From assembly GCA_013112715.1 (NCBI GenBank), contig JABFGB010000019.1, positions 61,462-125,461 on the forward strand: a stretch of DNA of 64,000 bases, written 5' to 3'. The notes under the pieces were generated by a model. The model saw only the letters and a list, made by a program, of their open reading frames with translations. It had not been told where the DNA came from and made no database searches. The DNA comes from Chloroflexota bacterium (lineage in GTDB: Bacteria > Chloroflexota > Anaerolineae > Aggregatilineales > J027). This document shows positions 16,933 through 27,666 of this stretch, piece after piece. The translations under genes and the position numbers were made by a program. The first letter of the stretch is position 1; the number at the start of each line of letters is the position of its first letter.

Positions 16933-18087
16933 CTATGCTTCGTCGGGCATTTTCCAATCCCGCAAGAGGGCCGCAATCAAGGCAGCGCGGCGTGGCAGCG
17001 TACTAATCACGACATGCTCGTGGAGGGCGTGCATCCCTTTACCTTCTGGCCCAAGTCCGTCAAGGGTGGTATAACCAGCCCCCGCCGTAAAATTGCCATC
17101 CGAACCCCCGCCGGAGAATTCTTCGCCAAATTTCAGGCCGATGCTTGCGCCAATGCGTTGGGCTTGTTCAAACGCAGCAATCATCTTGTCATCGCGCTCC
17201 ATTGGCAGGCGGTCAATGAACCCACGCACTTCCAATTTTGCCCCCGGCACAACGGGTTCAAGCGCCTTGACCTCATCATCAATACGTTGGGCCTCACTTG
17301 ATTTGATAAATCGCACATCAATATACAGTTCAGCTTCAGCGGGGATGACATTCATGGCCGTGCCTCCGCTCATTTGCGTGACGGAAACGGAGGTGCCGTT
17401 GGGCAGATCATTGAGTTCGTGCAGGCGAATGGCTTGATGGGCATTATCAATAATCGCGTTGATACCTGCTTCGGGGGCATTACCCGAATGGGCGGCCTTG
17501 CCAACAGAGCGTACCCAATAACGTGAAATCCCTTTGCGACACGTCTTGATCGCCTCGGCTGAACCTGCTGGCTCTGTTACCAACACCAGACCCGTTTGCG
17601 AAGCCACTTCCATAATCAGGTCTTTGCTGTGGGCGCTGCCCGTTTCTTCATCCGTTGTGACCAGCATCCAAATCGGGCGGTTTGGCATCTGCCCTAGATT
17701 GCGCAGGCCGCGAATCGCTTCCAATGCACAGGTGATACCACCCTTCATATCAAGTGCGCCCGGCCCATGCAGACGACCCTCTTCAATTTTCAGCAGCACA
17801 TCTTTTTCCAGCGTGCCCTCACCCCAGACGGTATCAATATGCACCAAAATCAGGATGGGTTTGCCGGGAGCGTTCTCGTTCCATTTTGCCAGCCGGATGT
17901 CGCCAGCTTCGGCACGTGGATAGACGGTTACATCCGCCCCAAGTCCTTCCAAAACGCCGCGCATGTAGGTACCAAGTCGGTCAACCAGTTCTTTGTTGCC
18001 CGTCGGTGATTCGTACTTCACCAGATGTTGAAGCATTTCTACCATGTCATCCGTGCGTTGATTGAAATAATTCAGTAAATCGGTCAT
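16933..18087 (-). CDS. M20 family metallopeptidase, carboxypeptidase G2-like
   Basis: The 384-aa enzyme carries the M20 zinc-site motifs VHIDTVWGEG (near residue 82), GPGALDMKGG (near 113), TTDEETGS (catalytic Glu, near 147) and the C-terminal GGGSDGNFTAGAG with a final histidine in MHALHEH. The dimerisation lid lies between ~185 and 300. Glutamate-carboxypeptidase-type members remove C-terminal glutamate from folates or peptides; the exact substrate here is unknown. An AGGAG site supports the start. Confidence 0.92.
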   Translation of the reverse strand: MTDLLNYFNQRTDDMVEMLQHLVKYESPTGNKELVDRLGTYMRGVLEGLGADVTVYPRAEAGDIRLAKWNENAPGKPILILVHIDTVWGEGTLEKDVLLKIEEGRLHGPGALDMKGGITCALEAIRGLRNLGQMPNRPIWMLVTTDEETGSAHSKDLIMEVASQTGLVLVTEPAGSAEAIKTCRKGISRYWVRSVGKAAHSGNAPEAGINAIIDNAHQAIRLHELNDLPNGTSVSVTQMSGGTAMNVIPAEAELYIDVRFIKSSEAQRIDDEVKALEPVVPGAKLEVRGFIDRLPMERDDKMIAAFEQAQRIGASIGLKFGEEFSGGGSDGNFTAGAGYTTLDGLGPEGKGMHALHEHVVISTLPRRAALIAALLRDWKMPDEA

Positions 18088-18114
18088 CGAAAGATTACTC
18101 CTGACGTAAATTGG

Positions 18115-18147
18115 ATATGCAAAAAACGAGCCGGTGGTGTCCGGCCC
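18115..18147 (-). terminator. terminator of the Gln/Pro-rich membrane protein gene
   Basis: On the minus strand GGGCCGG-ACACCA-CCGGCTC forms a 7-bp stem (one G-U pair) followed by G and six T residues. Confidence 0.78.
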
Positions 18148-18197
18148 GCTGCCAGCTAATTTAGGGGATGGCTCCGAATGCGAAGCCGTTTAGAAAA

Positions 18198-18899
18198 TCA
18201 GTTGCCGGACGGTGTTAGGCCGCTTCCCAAAGGTGACGTTGGCGAAATCTGGTTGATCTCTTGAATGCAGCCAAAGAAATTGGCAATGGCCTCATTTTCG
18301 GAAGAGCTTGGTGTGCCATCACGGTTAACGGTGAAGACAGCTTCATAGTCCACCGTCCCATCACCGTCAGGATCGTCTGCGGTAGACCACGAACCCGCTG
18401 GCCCCTTCATTTCGCCTTCAATCGTCACCGAATCGTTTTCGGTATTAAAGGTGGTGAAATTGATGGTCACGTCACTGCCGTATTCTGCTTGATAAGCAAG
18501 GCTGAATAATTCTGCCTGCGAATCTTTACAAACTACGCTACCTGTTTGGTCAGCTTCCCCGTTGTTCGCTAGGCTAATCCATAGGAGCGCTGGCACGGCT
18601 GGACGGAAAGCAAATGCAAACGCACCGACACCGCCGACACAGCAGAGAAGACAGACGCCTACAAGGACAAGGATAATGCAACACGGCCCACGGCGACGAC
18701 GGCGTTTGGGTTCTTCTTGCACAAAACCGCCGTAGGGTGCTTGACCAAAACCATAAGGCGGCTGCTGTCCGAATTGGGGCTGTTGACCGAATTGAGGCTG
18801 ACCAAAGGGCTGCTGTGGCTGCTGTCCAAACTGTGGTTGTTGTTGCTGCCCAAAAGGGTCATTTGGATTATTGGGGGGTGGAAAAGATTGCCCAGACAT
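18198..18899 (-). CDS. hypothetical membrane protein with Gln/Pro-rich N terminus
   Basis: The 233-aa protein starts with a ~65-residue low-complexity segment made of QFGQQPQ/PYG repeats, then a basic stretch (KRRRRRG), one very hydrophobic, cysteine-containing helix (residues ~75-105) and a ~125-residue extracytoplasmic domain with three further cysteines. The topology is a single-pass protein with a disordered cytoplasmic tail. I do not recognise the outer domain. It is a monocistronic gene with its own terminator. Confidence 0.75.
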   Translation of the reverse strand: MSGQSFPPPNNPNDPFGQQQQPQFGQQPQQPFGQPQFGQQPQFGQQPPYGFGQAPYGGFVQEEPKRRRRRGPCCIILVLVGVCLLCCVGGVGAFAFAFRPAVPALLWISLANNGEADQTGSVVCKDSQAELFSLAYQAEYGSDVTINFTTFNTENDSVTIEGEMKGPAGSWSTADDPDGDGTVDYEAVFTVNRDGTPSSSENEAIANFFGCIQEINQISPTSPLGSGLTPSGN

Positions 18900-19000
18900 G
18901 GGTTATGTATAATCTCCGTTTATTTAGAACTTTAAATTCTGCTAAATCATCGCTGATTTTTCAAAATATCGCAATTCTTGAGTGTTAGTTATTCTACCAA

Positions 19001-20470
19001 TTAAAACGGGCAAAGTTCCGTGACGGCATAAACCCGATTGGCATAGCCATAATTATTCAGAAAAGTCACGACTTCTGGTCGTCCGTTGGCAACACCCAAA
19101 GTCACTTGACAGGCGGTGGTCAGGTTGTTACTCGCTCGGAAGTCATTCATAAAGGCTAACCCCATAGACGAATAACCTGCCCCCGGAGTTCCCTCTGGAT
19201 TTTCCGCGACCAAGACTGCCAAGATGGATTCGGCCCGTGCATTTTCGCGCAGTCGAGCATAGGTAATCACCATCTTATAAGCGGCATAGGCCCGCAGCAT
19301 TTCGCGTTCACTGGGGAGCGTCCATGCCAAGAGGGTTTCATCATCGCGGACACGGGAATAATTTGTAATCGCGGTGCGCCAACTGCTGACCCCAAAAGCA
19401 GCATCGGCATCATGAAGGGCATGAATGCGATAACGTGGCTCATCGGCGTTCCGTACCGCCAAGATATAGTTTTTGCCTGTCCAATCCCATACATCAATCT
19501 GGGCACGGGTGGGGCCAGAGGCGCTATCACTGAGCGGATTGCTACGAGCGGTGAGTTCGAGGATGCCATCGCCATCAATATCGAGTACCCCCAGCCGACC
19601 ATTGATTGCCACAATAGGAGCATTATTTAACGGCTCAAAGGCGCCAGTAATGGGATTCCATGTCAAAATTTGGCCTTCGCGTGTACAGTAAGTTTGGCCG
19701 CAGGATTGGATGTCATAAACCAATTCAGCTTTGACATCCCCATTCATATCCCCTACCCGATGCAAAATAGGCAGCGCCAAGCCGGGGCTGTTGGGTGTGG
19801 AATATAACAAGCGATAACCGCCATTGTCACAGCCATAAACCAGCAACTGCCCTGAATTTAAGGGTGAATCGGGATTATAGGTAAAGGGATTAAACAGGGT
19901 AATCAACACTTCTTCAACCCCATCCCCGGTCAAATCCGTATTGGCTTGTACCACACCACCTGCGCCAGTAATTGCTCCCCAATTGCGAAGTTCGCTTTCC
20001 ATCACCGCCGTTGGGCCACCATCACTCAGATAGGTTCCAATCGCCGCTGGAAATTCTGCAAAGGACAGGGGGCGAGGTTCGGGTACACGACCACTCGGCT
20101 GCGGGCAATTGTTGGACTGGAAATTAGGGGCACTCGCAGGGGCAAGGGCCGTTTGGGTGGCAGCGACCAATGTTTGCACAATCGCTGTCGCTGTCCCGAC
20201 TGGCCCAATAATTTCGCCGGGATTATTCGGATTGGGTGTCCCGACTTGAGCAATCGCTTGACCTGTCGGAGATACTAACCAAACCGAAATCCGTCCGCCG
20301 GGAGTCGCTGTGCGAAAAACGACGGATGTCTGAGTGGGGTCGGGCCGTTCACCGATGCGATCAAGGGTATCACAGGCAGCAATGATTGAGGCTAATGCCA
20401 ATAACAATAGGGTCAGCCAGATATGGGTGCGTTTTTGATGGGAAGTTGGGTATATGAATTTTCTGTCCAT
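19001..20470 (-). CDS. lipoprotein with FG-GAP/VCBS-like repeats
   Basis: I start at the internal ATG that gives a lipoprotein signal peptide, LLLLALASIIAAC, with the lipobox cysteine near residue 33, making 489 aa. Three calcium-loop-like repeats resemble FG-GAP/VCBS blades: DLTGDGVEEVLI, DMNGDVKAELVY and DIDGDGILELTA. The C-terminal third, after ~360, looks helical. It should be anchored on the outer face of the membrane. The function is unknown; the upstream in-frame 22 codons are probably not translated. Confidence 0.75.
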   Translation of the reverse strand: MDRKFIYPTSHQKRTHIWLTLLLLALASIIAACDTLDRIGERPDPTQTSVVFRTATPGGRISVWLVSPTGQAIAQVGTPNPNNPGEIIGPVGTATAIVQTLVAATQTALAPASAPNFQSNNCPQPSGRVPEPRPLSFAEFPAAIGTYLSDGGPTAVMESELRNWGAITGAGGVVQANTDLTGDGVEEVLITLFNPFTYNPDSPLNSGQLLVYGCDNGGYRLLYSTPNSPGLALPILHRVGDMNGDVKAELVYDIQSCGQTYCTREGQILTWNPITGAFEPLNNAPIVAINGRLGVLDIDGDGILELTARSNPLSDSASGPTRAQIDVWDWTGKNYILAVRNADEPRYRIHALHDADAAFGVSSWRTAITNYSRVRDDETLLAWTLPSEREMLRAYAAYKMVITYARLRENARAESILAVLVAENPEGTPGAGYSSMGLAFMNDFRASNNLTTACQVTLGVANGRPEVVTFLNNYGYANRVYAVTELCPF

Positions 20471-20560
20471 GTGTTTCAGTATAGCGCAGAGAGACAAAGG
20501 GAGGCGAATGTTGCTTGACGAAATCTGAGAAAACAAAATATCCCCTCTCTTGCCAACGGT

Positions 20561-21109
20561 TTAGTTTTCAACCGTGTCTTTTTCGCCCGTACTACCCAGT
20601 TCCAGCGATAACAACTGCTTGCTCTGCGGCAGATAATATATAACGGCTGTTTCGCCTTCGGGAATCGCTTCGAGGAGTCCCTTTGGTACATCAAAAAATT
20701 CTGAGCCAATGCTGACATACTGCCCCATCCGGCGGCCTTCGACTTTCTTTTGCAGATACCCCTCAATGTGGGCAATCTCACCCTTTAGCAATTCATCATT
20801 GATTAACTGATACTGTCGCTGAATTTGCTTGGTGGTAAACCAACCACTGACACTGGCGATAAGTAATCCAACAATCAACACAAACAAGAAAATTTGCCAA
20901 CCGAGCAATAAACTAAAGAGCAAAAACGGCCCTAGCAATGCAAACATCAAACATCCCAACACCAGCCAAGCCGAGCGCAGTTGACCACGAATCCGAGCGA
21001 TTTGCTTTTCACTAATCACCCCGCGCCGGTTGGCTTCAATATCAGCTTGTGTTATGTATAAATGTTTTTGCAGGGCTGCCATCAATTGATCTGACTGGGG
21101 ATTGGACAT
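20561..21109 (-). CDS. hypothetical two-helix membrane protein
   Basis: This 182-aa protein has two adjacent membrane helices (residues ~45-90, SAWLVLGCLMFALLGPFLLF and the next segment), a basic loop, a short helix and a C-terminal beta-rich ~65-residue domain (VSIGSEFFDVPKGLLEAIPE) on the cytoplasmic side. It lies 90 bp upstream of the lipoprotein gene on the same strand and may be co-expressed with it. No known family is recognised. Confidence 0.7.
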   Translation of the reverse strand: MSNPQSDQLMAALQKHLYITQADIEANRRGVISEKQIARIRGQLRSAWLVLGCLMFALLGPFLLFSLLLGWQIFLFVLIVGLLIASVSGWFTTKQIQRQYQLINDELLKGEIAHIEGYLQKKVEGRRMGQYVSIGSEFFDVPKGLLEAIPEGETAVIYYLPQSKQLLSLELGSTGEKDTVEN

Positions 21110-21182
21110 CGTTTCACCTGAACCCGAATTGCATATATGATGTGTAGTGGATTATATCGAATAAACTTGTGGAGGGATGGCA

Positions 21183-22127
21183 ATGCAGAAAATTCGATTC
21201 CTATTCATCATCGCCCTAAGTGTGTTGGCCTATTTCCCACGACCCAGTTATGGGCAAGCGGACTGGAAAGAAGTTCGTTCCATGCTCACTGCCCGCTCTG
21301 AAATGCCTGCCGCTGTATTAGATAGCAAGATTTATGTTCCCGGTGGCTTCGGCGGCCTCGATACATTTGAGGTCTATGACGTGGCGACTGATACATGGGA
21401 AACGCTTGCCCCCATGCCCGCAGGTCGTGACCATTTAATGGCAACCAGTTATGAGGGCAAGATCTATGTATTCGGTGGCTTTGTGCGCTGGCAGCCCCAA
21501 TCTACCGCTTTTGTATATGACCCCACCACCAATGAATGGACTGCCCTTGCGGATATGCCAGAAAATCGTGCGGCGGGTGTCGCCGTCGTAGTGGATGACT
21601 TCATCTATATTGTCGGCGGGGTATCGGATGATGAATCGGTCGCACCGCCCCTTCTGCGCTATGACCCTACTCAGGATGAATGGACGACCTTAGCCCCAAC
21701 GAGTGTAGTACGCGATCACCTAGCCGCCGTTGTGCTAGACGGTCAAATCTGGGCCATTGGTGGCCGGAGCACTGGAGTCGAATATCACTCGGTTGAGATT
21801 TTTGATCCCGAAACAGGCATATGGGAAACAGGCCCATCGCTGAATGTCGCACGGGCCGGATTTAACGCCGCTGTCATTGACGGCAAGATTTTTGCCGCTG
21901 GGGGTGAGGTCTTTGCAGTATGCCCAAATGATGCTTGCCCCCAAACCCTTGACACGGTAGAAGCCTATGACCCGGAAACGGAGCTATGGGAAATTATCAC
22001 CCAAATGCCAGTGCCGCTGCATGGGGTTCCCATCGCCAGTGTGGACAACGCACTTTATGTGCTGGGCGGCTCCAAAGAAGCGGGCGCGATTTTGAACGAT
22101 GGGCGGGTGTTCGTTTATCGGCCCTAG
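21183..22127 (+). CDS. secreted kelch-repeat protein
   Basis: Of two in-frame ATGs the second is 6 nt after GGAGGG and is preferred (314 aa). After a signal peptide (cleavage near PSYGQA) six kelch blades follow, each with a GG doublet and a W about 20 residues later (IYVPGGFGG...WETLAPMP, IYVFGGF...WTALADMP, IYIVGGV, IWAIGGR, IFAAGGE, LYVLGGS). This should close a six-bladed propeller exported from the cell. Such proteins bind glycans or partners, and some are sialate mutarotases (NanM); no catalytic assignment is possible. Confidence 0.88.
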   Translation: MQKIRFLFIIALSVLAYFPRPSYGQADWKEVRSMLTARSEMPAAVLDSKIYVPGGFGGLDTFEVYDVATDTWETLAPMPAGRDHLMATSYEGKIYVFGGFVRWQPQSTAFVYDPTTNEWTALADMPENRAAGVAVVVDDFIYIVGGVSDDESVAPPLLRYDPTQDEWTTLAPTSVVRDHLAAVVLDGQIWAIGGRSTGVEYHSVEIFDPETGIWETGPSLNVARAGFNAAVIDGKIFAAGGEVFAVCPNDACPQTLDTVEAYDPETELWEIITQMPVPLHGVPIASVDNALYVLGGSKEAGAILNDGRVFVYRP

Positions 22128-22147
22128 CAGTGACTTTTTAGGCGAGT

Positions 22148-23107
22148 TTATGGTAAAGGGAATGGCGGGGTTTTTCTGAGAACCAGATCGCCCCGCACCT
22201 TTTGCATTACTCGCCACGCCTCATCAATTGTAAAAGTCAGGCGAAGTTGTGGCAGCAACACGTTCCGTCTGGCAACGGCTTTGAGATCAAAAAACCAATA
22301 AATCGGCATTAAAGGGGAAATATTGAGGATACTCTCCTCCGTTCGTTTAACGAGATGATAGTCCCCATATTCCCCCCTGACGGCTGAAATAACCGAAGAA
22401 CAAATGACACTTGGGTAACTGGGCTGCTGCTCAAAGGCATACATCACGGCCCGCTCATAACTTTCGTAACATGGCATCGCCTTTGAGAGTGAACTGACCC
22501 CTCTAAAGCCGTTATCTTTGGTCAATTGGGCGATGTTCTCAAAGAGATGGGCATACCCAACCTCATGCTCAATGCCTAAACCCAGACAAGCTAATCCTCT
22601 AAATTTAAGGGTTCGCATTTCGTCAACGGCAAGGACGGACAGTGAATCTTCCAACATTGTGCCGGGTTCAGGTTCATCGCCAAACATCAAACTGTCTATG
22701 CCCCCATCTACCAGCAAAATCGCATCAATACCTAAATGTTCGACTAATGCGCGGTAATTTTTGATAAGCGGCCTTGCTCCCGTTTTTTCAAAACACCAAA
22801 TCGTGATGTATTCATTGCGTTCTTCTAAGAACCATTGACTGAGATAGTATTCGGGGAAGTAATCGGTAAAAATCTCCAAATCCGCACTGACCCCAACGAG
22901 CGTATCAGTTAGTTGCTCCCCATCGTTTAATCCGGCAATATCCGAAAAGGAAAGATTGGCAAGATGGACATCCAAGCCGCGCCTCTCTAATTCAAAATAG
23001 ATGGGTAGCCCTGAGAAAACATCAAACCCACCGCCTGCCCCCGCAATGAGGATACTTTTACATGTAGAAAGTTTATGGAGTATCGGCAGATTCAAATTCA
23101 TATTCAC
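22148..23107 (-). CDS. DUF1152 family protein
   Basis: The 319-aa protein starts with a nucleotide-binding-like strand and glycine loop (SILIAGAGGGFDVFSGLPI) and contains the DUF1152 segments LLVDGGIDSLMFGDEPEPG and LACLGLGIEHE. The fold looks like a Rossmann-type domain; the family has no proven activity. It converges with the kelch gene with a 20-bp gap. Confidence 0.85.
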   Translation of the reverse strand: MNMNLNLPILHKLSTCKSILIAGAGGGFDVFSGLPIYFELERRGLDVHLANLSFSDIAGLNDGEQLTDTLVGVSADLEIFTDYFPEYYLSQWFLEERNEYITIWCFEKTGARPLIKNYRALVEHLGIDAILLVDGGIDSLMFGDEPEPGTMLEDSLSVLAVDEMRTLKFRGLACLGLGIEHEVGYAHLFENIAQLTKDNGFRGVSSLSKAMPCYESYERAVMYAFEQQPSYPSVICSSVISAVRGEYGDYHLVKRTEESILNISPLMPIYWFFDLKAVARRNVLLPQLRLTFTIDEAWRVMQKVRGDLVLRKTPPFPLP

Positions 23108-23315
23108 CCTCCCAGAAAACGAACGACGTATTCATAAGGCTACATCGGTTTTAACACGAGCTATATCAGCCAAAGACGCCAATTGAAGCCCGCCCGTTTT
23201 TGTAATATCATGAAAATGAATTCGCTAATTCCCCAACCACCACATTTCTCCGCTTCGCGTTACAATCAATCCGCAAGAACCCCATAGGCAGTCCAATCAA
23301 AAGGAGCTTTTCTTG

Positions 23316-24515
23316 ATGGGCACTCAGGTAGATACCAAAACCGCTTTTTTGGCGGAGCAACTCGATGAATTACGCGAACAGGGGCTATTTAACACGGTTC
23401 GCACGATTGAAAGTGCGATGGGTGGACGCATTGTCGTAGATGGCAAGCCCGTCATCAATTTTTGCGCCAACAACTATCTCGGCCTCGCCAACCACCCCCG
23501 CTTGGTGCAAGCCGCAAAGGATGCCATTGATCAGTATGGGATTGGGCCGGGGGCGGTGCGTACCATTGCTGGAACCAACAGCCTGCATGTGAAATTAGAG
23601 GAACGTCTGGCCCAGTTCAAAGGTGCAGAGGCGGTGCTGACGCTGCAAAGTGGTTTTACAGCGAATCTTGGTACGATTCCAGCATTGGTCGGCAAAGGGG
23701 ACGCGATTTTTTCTGACCGCCTCAATCACGCCAGCATTATTGATGGCTGCCGCCTCAGCCGCGCCCAAATTATCGCGTATGAACACAACGACCCCGCCGA
23801 TTTGCGCGAAAAAATCAAAGAGGCCATCGCCAGCAAAGAATACACTCGTTATATGATTATCACCGACGGCGTATTTAGCATGGATGGCGACATTGCCCCC
23901 CTGCCTGCTATCTACGAAATTGCCCGTGAATTTGACATTCTGTTGATGGTAGACGATGCACATGGCGAAGGGGTCTTGGGCAAGGGCGGACGAGGCATCG
24001 TGGATCACTTTGGACTGCATGGCAAAGTAGATATTGAAATCGGCACGATGAGCAAAGCGTTTGGGGTGGTCGGTGGGATTGTGGCAGGTCGCAAAGTGAT
24101 TATTGATTGGCTGCGTCAGCGGTGTCGTCCCTTGCTGTTTTCCAGTGCCATGACCGTCCCAGATACAGCCGCCTGTTTGGAAGCGGTTGACCTCTTAGAG
24201 GAATCCACCGAATTAGTCGAGCGCCTATGGGTCAATGCCGATGTATTTAAGAAGGGCATGAAAGCCCTCGGTTTTGATACGGGCCAGACCCAAACACCCA
24301 TCGTCCCGGTCATGTTGGGTGAAGCGAAATTAGCCCAGCAGTTCAGCCGCCAGTTGTTCGAAAACGGCGTATTTGCAATGGCGATTGGTTATCCAACCGT
24401 GCCACAGGGCAAAGCGCGTATCCGTGTGATGAATACCGCCGCGCATACCCCCTCCGATATTGAAGAAGCCCTCAGCGTGTTTGAAAAGGTGGGCAAGAAT
24501 TTGGGCGTGATCTAA
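23316..24515 (+). CDS. glycine C-acetyltransferase / 2-amino-3-ketobutyrate CoA ligase-type enzyme
   Basis: This 399-aa fold-type I PLP enzyme belongs to the alpha-oxoamine synthase family. The PLP-binding lysine is in [13 protein letters not shown] (near residue 245), and [10 protein letters not shown] carries the cofactor aspartate. The N-terminal [17 protein letters not shown] and [18 protein letters not shown] blocks fit KBL, which cleaves 2-amino-3-ketobutyrate with CoA in threonine degradation, better than BioF or ALAS. The threonine dehydrogenase partner is not adjacent, so AONS activity cannot be excluded. The ATG is 9 nt after AAGGAG. Confidence 0.88.
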   Translation: MGTQVDTKTAFLAEQLDELREQGLFNTVRTIESAMGGRIVVDGKPVINFCANNYLGLANHPRLVQAAKDAIDQYGIGPGAVRTIAGTNSLHVKLEERLAQFKGAEAVLTLQSGFTANLGTIPALVGKGDAIFSDRLNHASIIDGCRLSRAQIIAYEHNDPADLREKIKEAIASKEYTRYMIITDGVFSMDGDIAPLPAIYEIAREFDILLMVDDAHGEGVLGKGGRGIVDHFGLHGKVDIEIGTMSKAFGVVGGIVAGRKVIIDWLRQRCRPLLFSSAMTVPDTAACLEAVDLLEESTELVERLWVNADVFKKGMKALGFDTGQTQTPIVPVMLGEAKLAQQFSRQLFENGVFAMAIGYPTVPQGKARIRVMNTAAHTPSDIEEALSVFEKVGKNLGVI

Positions 24516-24583
24516 ATTTCGCCTAGATTCAGCACGGCGACTTTAGCCCGTGTCCAACACATCAAAATCTGTCACAGAATCAA

Positions 24584-24622
24584 AAACACCCAGCCTATTT
24601 ACTAGACCGGGTGTTTATTTTT
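24584..24622. terminator. bidirectional terminator between the KBL-like gene and clpC
   Basis: AAACACCC/GGGTGTTT forms an 8-bp stem with a 17-nt loop. It is followed by ATTTTTG on the plus strand and by a T run on the minus strand, serving both convergent genes. Confidence 0.8.
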
Positions 24623-24639
24623 GTGGATAGCTGAACGGT

Positions 24640-27249
24640 TTAGTTCATCGGGGCGGCTTCTTGGGCAACTGCATCGCCCACCGCTTCACCCTGACCCGAG
24701 GCGAAAGTCAGTTCTTTCGTTTCGGCGTTGAGGTCAACCACGACGGTACTGCCTACCTCGAAGTTCCCCATCAGGATGAAGTCGGAGAGCTTGTCTTCGA
24801 CCAAATTCGTGACCACACGGCGCAGCGGACGTGCCCCAAATTCGGGATCATAGCCCTTGTCGCCAATGAAGGTACGGGCAGCGTCGGTCACTTCAAGGCC
24901 GAGGTTGTGTTCCTTCATGCGGGTGCGAACTTCATTGAGACGCAGTTCCACGATTTCGTTGATTTCCTCACGGGTCAGCGAACGGAAGACAATTGTCCCA
25001 TCCAAGCGGTTGAGGAATTCAGGCCGGAAATTGCGGCGCAGTTCTTCGGTGACACGCTTGCGCATTTCCTCATATTCTTCGGCCTGCGACATCTGTTCAT
25101 CTTTTTCAAAGCTGAAGCCGAGTGTTGTACCGCGCTTGATGGTGTCCGCGCCGATATTGCTGGTCATGACCACAATCGCGTTGCGGAAGTCTACTTGGCG
25201 ACCACGTGCATCGGAGAGGTGGCCTTCTTCCATAATTTGGAGCAGCATGTTCAGGGCTTCCGGGTGGGCCTTCTCGATTTCATCGAACACCACGATGCTA
25301 TAGGGGCGGCGGCGGATGGCTTCGGTCAATTGGCCCGCATCCTCGTACCCCACATAGCCGGGAGGCGCACCTGTCAAACGAGCGACGGTATGCCGTTCCA
25401 TAAACTCACTCATATCGAGTTGAATCAGGGCATCTTCACTGCCAAACAGGAATTCCGCCAGTGCCTTCGAAAGTTCGGTCTTGCCGACCCCAGTTGGGCC
25501 GAGGAACAGGAATGAACCAATTGGGCGGCGGGGGTCTTTAAGGCCAGCACGAGCACGACGCACAGCCTTACTAATGGCGCTAATCGCTTCGTTTTGCCCG
25601 ATGATGCGTTCATGTAGGGCGTCTTCCATGCGCAGCAAGCGTTGAGATTCTTCCTCGGCGATGGTGGTGACCGGGATACCCGTCAACATGCCCAGCACTT
25701 CGGCAATATCTTCCGAGCTAAGACGCGGCTTCTGGGTTTCAGGATTCCAACTGGAATGGAAGGTTTCCAACTTGATTTCGACTTCGCGCAACTGCGTCTT
25801 CATATCTTCCACAATGGCGGGGTCAACGTCGGTATTGCGCTGAACATCATCCAACTCATCCAACAAATTCAGGCGTTCACGTTCGGTCTTACGATAGCGG
25901 GTGCTGTCGGGACTCTTGTACATGCGTACCCGGCTGGAGGCTTCATCAATGAGGTCAATCGCCTTATCCGGCAGGAAACGATCTGGCAGATAACGGGCCG
26001 AAAGGTTGGCGGCTGCCTCAATTGCTTCGTTGGAAATTTCGAGGTCGTGATGTTCCTCATAGTTGCTTTTGATGCCGCGTAGAATTTCGATGGTTTGTTC
26101 AATGGTCGGTTCATCTACGCGCACTTTTTGGAAACGGCGTTCCAATGCGGCGTCATTTTCAATGTGCTTGCGATATTCGTCGAGTGTCGTTGCGCCGATA
26201 CATTGTAGTTCACCACGAGCCAGAGCGGGTTTCAAGATGTTGGCGGCGTCTACACTGCTGCCTGCCGAACCTGCCCCTACTAGCATGTGTACTTCGTCAA
26301 TAAACAGGATGCTGTCGGAGGATTTCAGTTCTTCCACAACACGCTTGAGCCGTTCCTCAAACTGGCCGCGATACATTGTGCCTGCCACCAAACTGCCGAC
26401 ATCCAATTGAAGGACGCGCTTATTAAGCAGAGGGGCAGGGGCATCGCGGTCTACGATACGCTGGGCCAGACCTTCAACAATTGCGGTCTTGCCGACGCCC
26501 GGTTCGCCGATGAGGGCTGGATTGTTCTTGGTGCGGCGGCTTAGGATTTGAATTACACGCTCAATTTCCATCTCACGCCCAATGACCGGGTCAAGTTTGT
26601 TATCCTCGGCAAGCGCGGTCAGATCGGTAGCGAGTTGGTCTATCAGCGGGGTTGAACTCTTTTTCTCACGGGAGCGGGATCCGCGCGGCCCAATTTCAGG
26701 GGAACCGCCACTGGCTGACGACGAAGCCGATGTCGAACTGCTAGGGCCTTCACGACGCGGCGGAAATTCGCGGCGATTACGGTCAGGGTCTTCTTGCAAA
26801 ATCCGGCGGGTTTGGCGGCGCACGTCTTCAGGGTTAATGTGGAGGCGCTTCAACACTTCGATGGCAACCCCATCTTGTTGGCGTACCAAGCCCAACAGAA
26901 GATGCTCTGTGCCAATGTAGTGATGCCCCATCCGGCGAGCTTCATCTACAGCTAATTCCAGCACTTTTTTAGTGCTTGGCGACAAGTCCATTTGAACAGG
27001 GCCAGTGGTGCGATTTGAACTGGTCATGCGTTCGATCAGTTCTTCCACGCGACGTTGGTCGAGGCCGAGTTCGCTCAAAACGCGACCGGCAACCCCACCC
27101 TCTTCACGCATTAGACCGAGCAGTAAATGCTCAGTTCCGATGTAGCTATGTTGTAAGCGTTCGGCCTCTTCTTGGGCCAGACTCAGCACCCGGCGAGCAC
27201 GCTGAGTAAAACGCTCCATTTTGTTACCACCTTGATTTCGCTCCGCCAT
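24640..27249 (-). CDS. clpC: ATP-dependent Clp protease ATP-binding subunit ClpC
   Basis: The 869-aa AAA+ unfoldase has a duplicated Clp-N domain (residues ~15-155), a Ser-rich linker, a first ATPase with Walker A GEPGVGKT (near 247) and Walker [11 protein letters not shown], a coiled-coil middle domain (~425-500), and a second ATPase with [10 protein letters not shown] (near 582) and [11 protein letters not shown]. It loads unfolded or tagged proteins into ClpP. GGGAGG seven bases before the first ATG supports this start; an internal ATG ten codons later also has a site and matches the usual ClpC N terminus. No CtsR operator or mcsAB genes are adjacent. Confidence 0.97.
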   Translation of the reverse strand: MAERNQGGNKMERFTQRARRVLSLAQEEAERLQHSYIGTEHLLLGLMREEGGVAGRVLSELGLDQRRVEELIERMTSSNRTTGPVQMDLSPSTKKVLELAVDEARRMGHHYIGTEHLLLGLVRQQDGVAIEVLKRLHINPEDVRRQTRRILQEDPDRNRREFPPRREGPSSSTSASSSASGGSPEIGPRGSRSREKKSSTPLIDQLATDLTALAEDNKLDPVIGREMEIERVIQILSRRTKNNPALIGEPGVGKTAIVEGLAQRIVDRDAPAPLLNKRVLQLDVGSLVAGTMYRGQFEERLKRVVEELKSSDSILFIDEVHMLVGAGSAGSSVDAANILKPALARGELQCIGATTLDEYRKHIENDAALERRFQKVRVDEPTIEQTIEILRGIKSNYEEHHDLEISNEAIEAAANLSARYLPDRFLPDKAIDLIDEASSRVRMYKSPDSTRYRKTERERLNLLDELDDVQRNTDVDPAIVEDMKTQLREVEIKLETFHSSWNPETQKPRLSSEDIAEVLGMLTGIPVTTIAEEESQRLLRMEDALHERIIGQNEAISAISKAVRRARAGLKDPRRPIGSFLFLGPTGVGKTELSKALAEFLFGSEDALIQLDMSEFMERHTVARLTGAPPGYVGYEDAGQLTEAIRRRPYSIVVFDEIEKAHPEALNMLLQIMEEGHLSDARGRQVDFRNAIVVMTSNIGADTIKRGTTLGFSFEKDEQMSQAEEYEEMRKRVTEELRRNFRPEFLNRLDGTIVFRSLTREEINEIVELRLNEVRTRMKEHNLGLEVTDAARTFIGDKGYDPEFGARPLRRVVTNLVEDKLSDFILMGNFEVGSTVVVDLNAETKELTFASGQGEAVGDAVAQEAAPMN

Positions 27250-27666
27250 GGGATTGTCCTCCCTTTGGACATGTTTTAAATAACTGCCATAACTTCATTG
27301 AATGAATCAGCATATGGCCTTTTACAAACCACCCAAAACGCCCAATAGGGCACAACTAATTTGAACTGTCCCTATTCAGAACTCTACCGGAAATTAGTCC
27401 GTTACGCTAGACAGAATGTCACTTGCAAACCATACCTTAACGCCTTTTTTTCGAATTTCTATTGTATAAAAACCCCACCCCAATTTGGATTGTCAACATC
27501 CCTACACGCTCATACGTTAGACGTTTCTCCCGCTGGAGAAGTTCAGATAGAATTGGAATTTCTCAGAGGAGAAACACTTTATAGGTACAGCGTGGCTAAT
27601 TTCAATTATAGGGGATAGTGGGGACTGACAGCAACAGGCTTAGGTAATTCTTCATGAACCATTTAT
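27250..27666. other. intergenic region upstream of clpC
   Basis: This 417-bp AT-rich gap should contain the clpC promoter. TTGACA (minus strand, 27491-27496) and TATACAAT (27461-27468) are present but 22 bp apart, too far for a standard sigma70 promoter. I find no CIRCE or CtsR-type repeat. A plus-strand frame of 85 codons lacks a start signal and is not called. Confidence 0.4.

Noticed and set aside
24661..25515. 284-codon plus-strand frame inside clpC
   Set aside because: It lies entirely antisense to a clear ClpC coding region and its product matches nothing; it reflects the codon use of the real gene.
27461..27496. TTGACA and TATACAAT on the minus strand as a clpC promoter
   Set aside because: The elements are 22 bp apart, outside the 15-19 bp range for sigma70, so they cannot be called as a promoter.
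27361..27618. 85-codon plus-strand frame upstream of clpC
   Set aside because: It has no ATG start, no ribosome site and no recognisable family, and it lies across the expected clpC promoter region.
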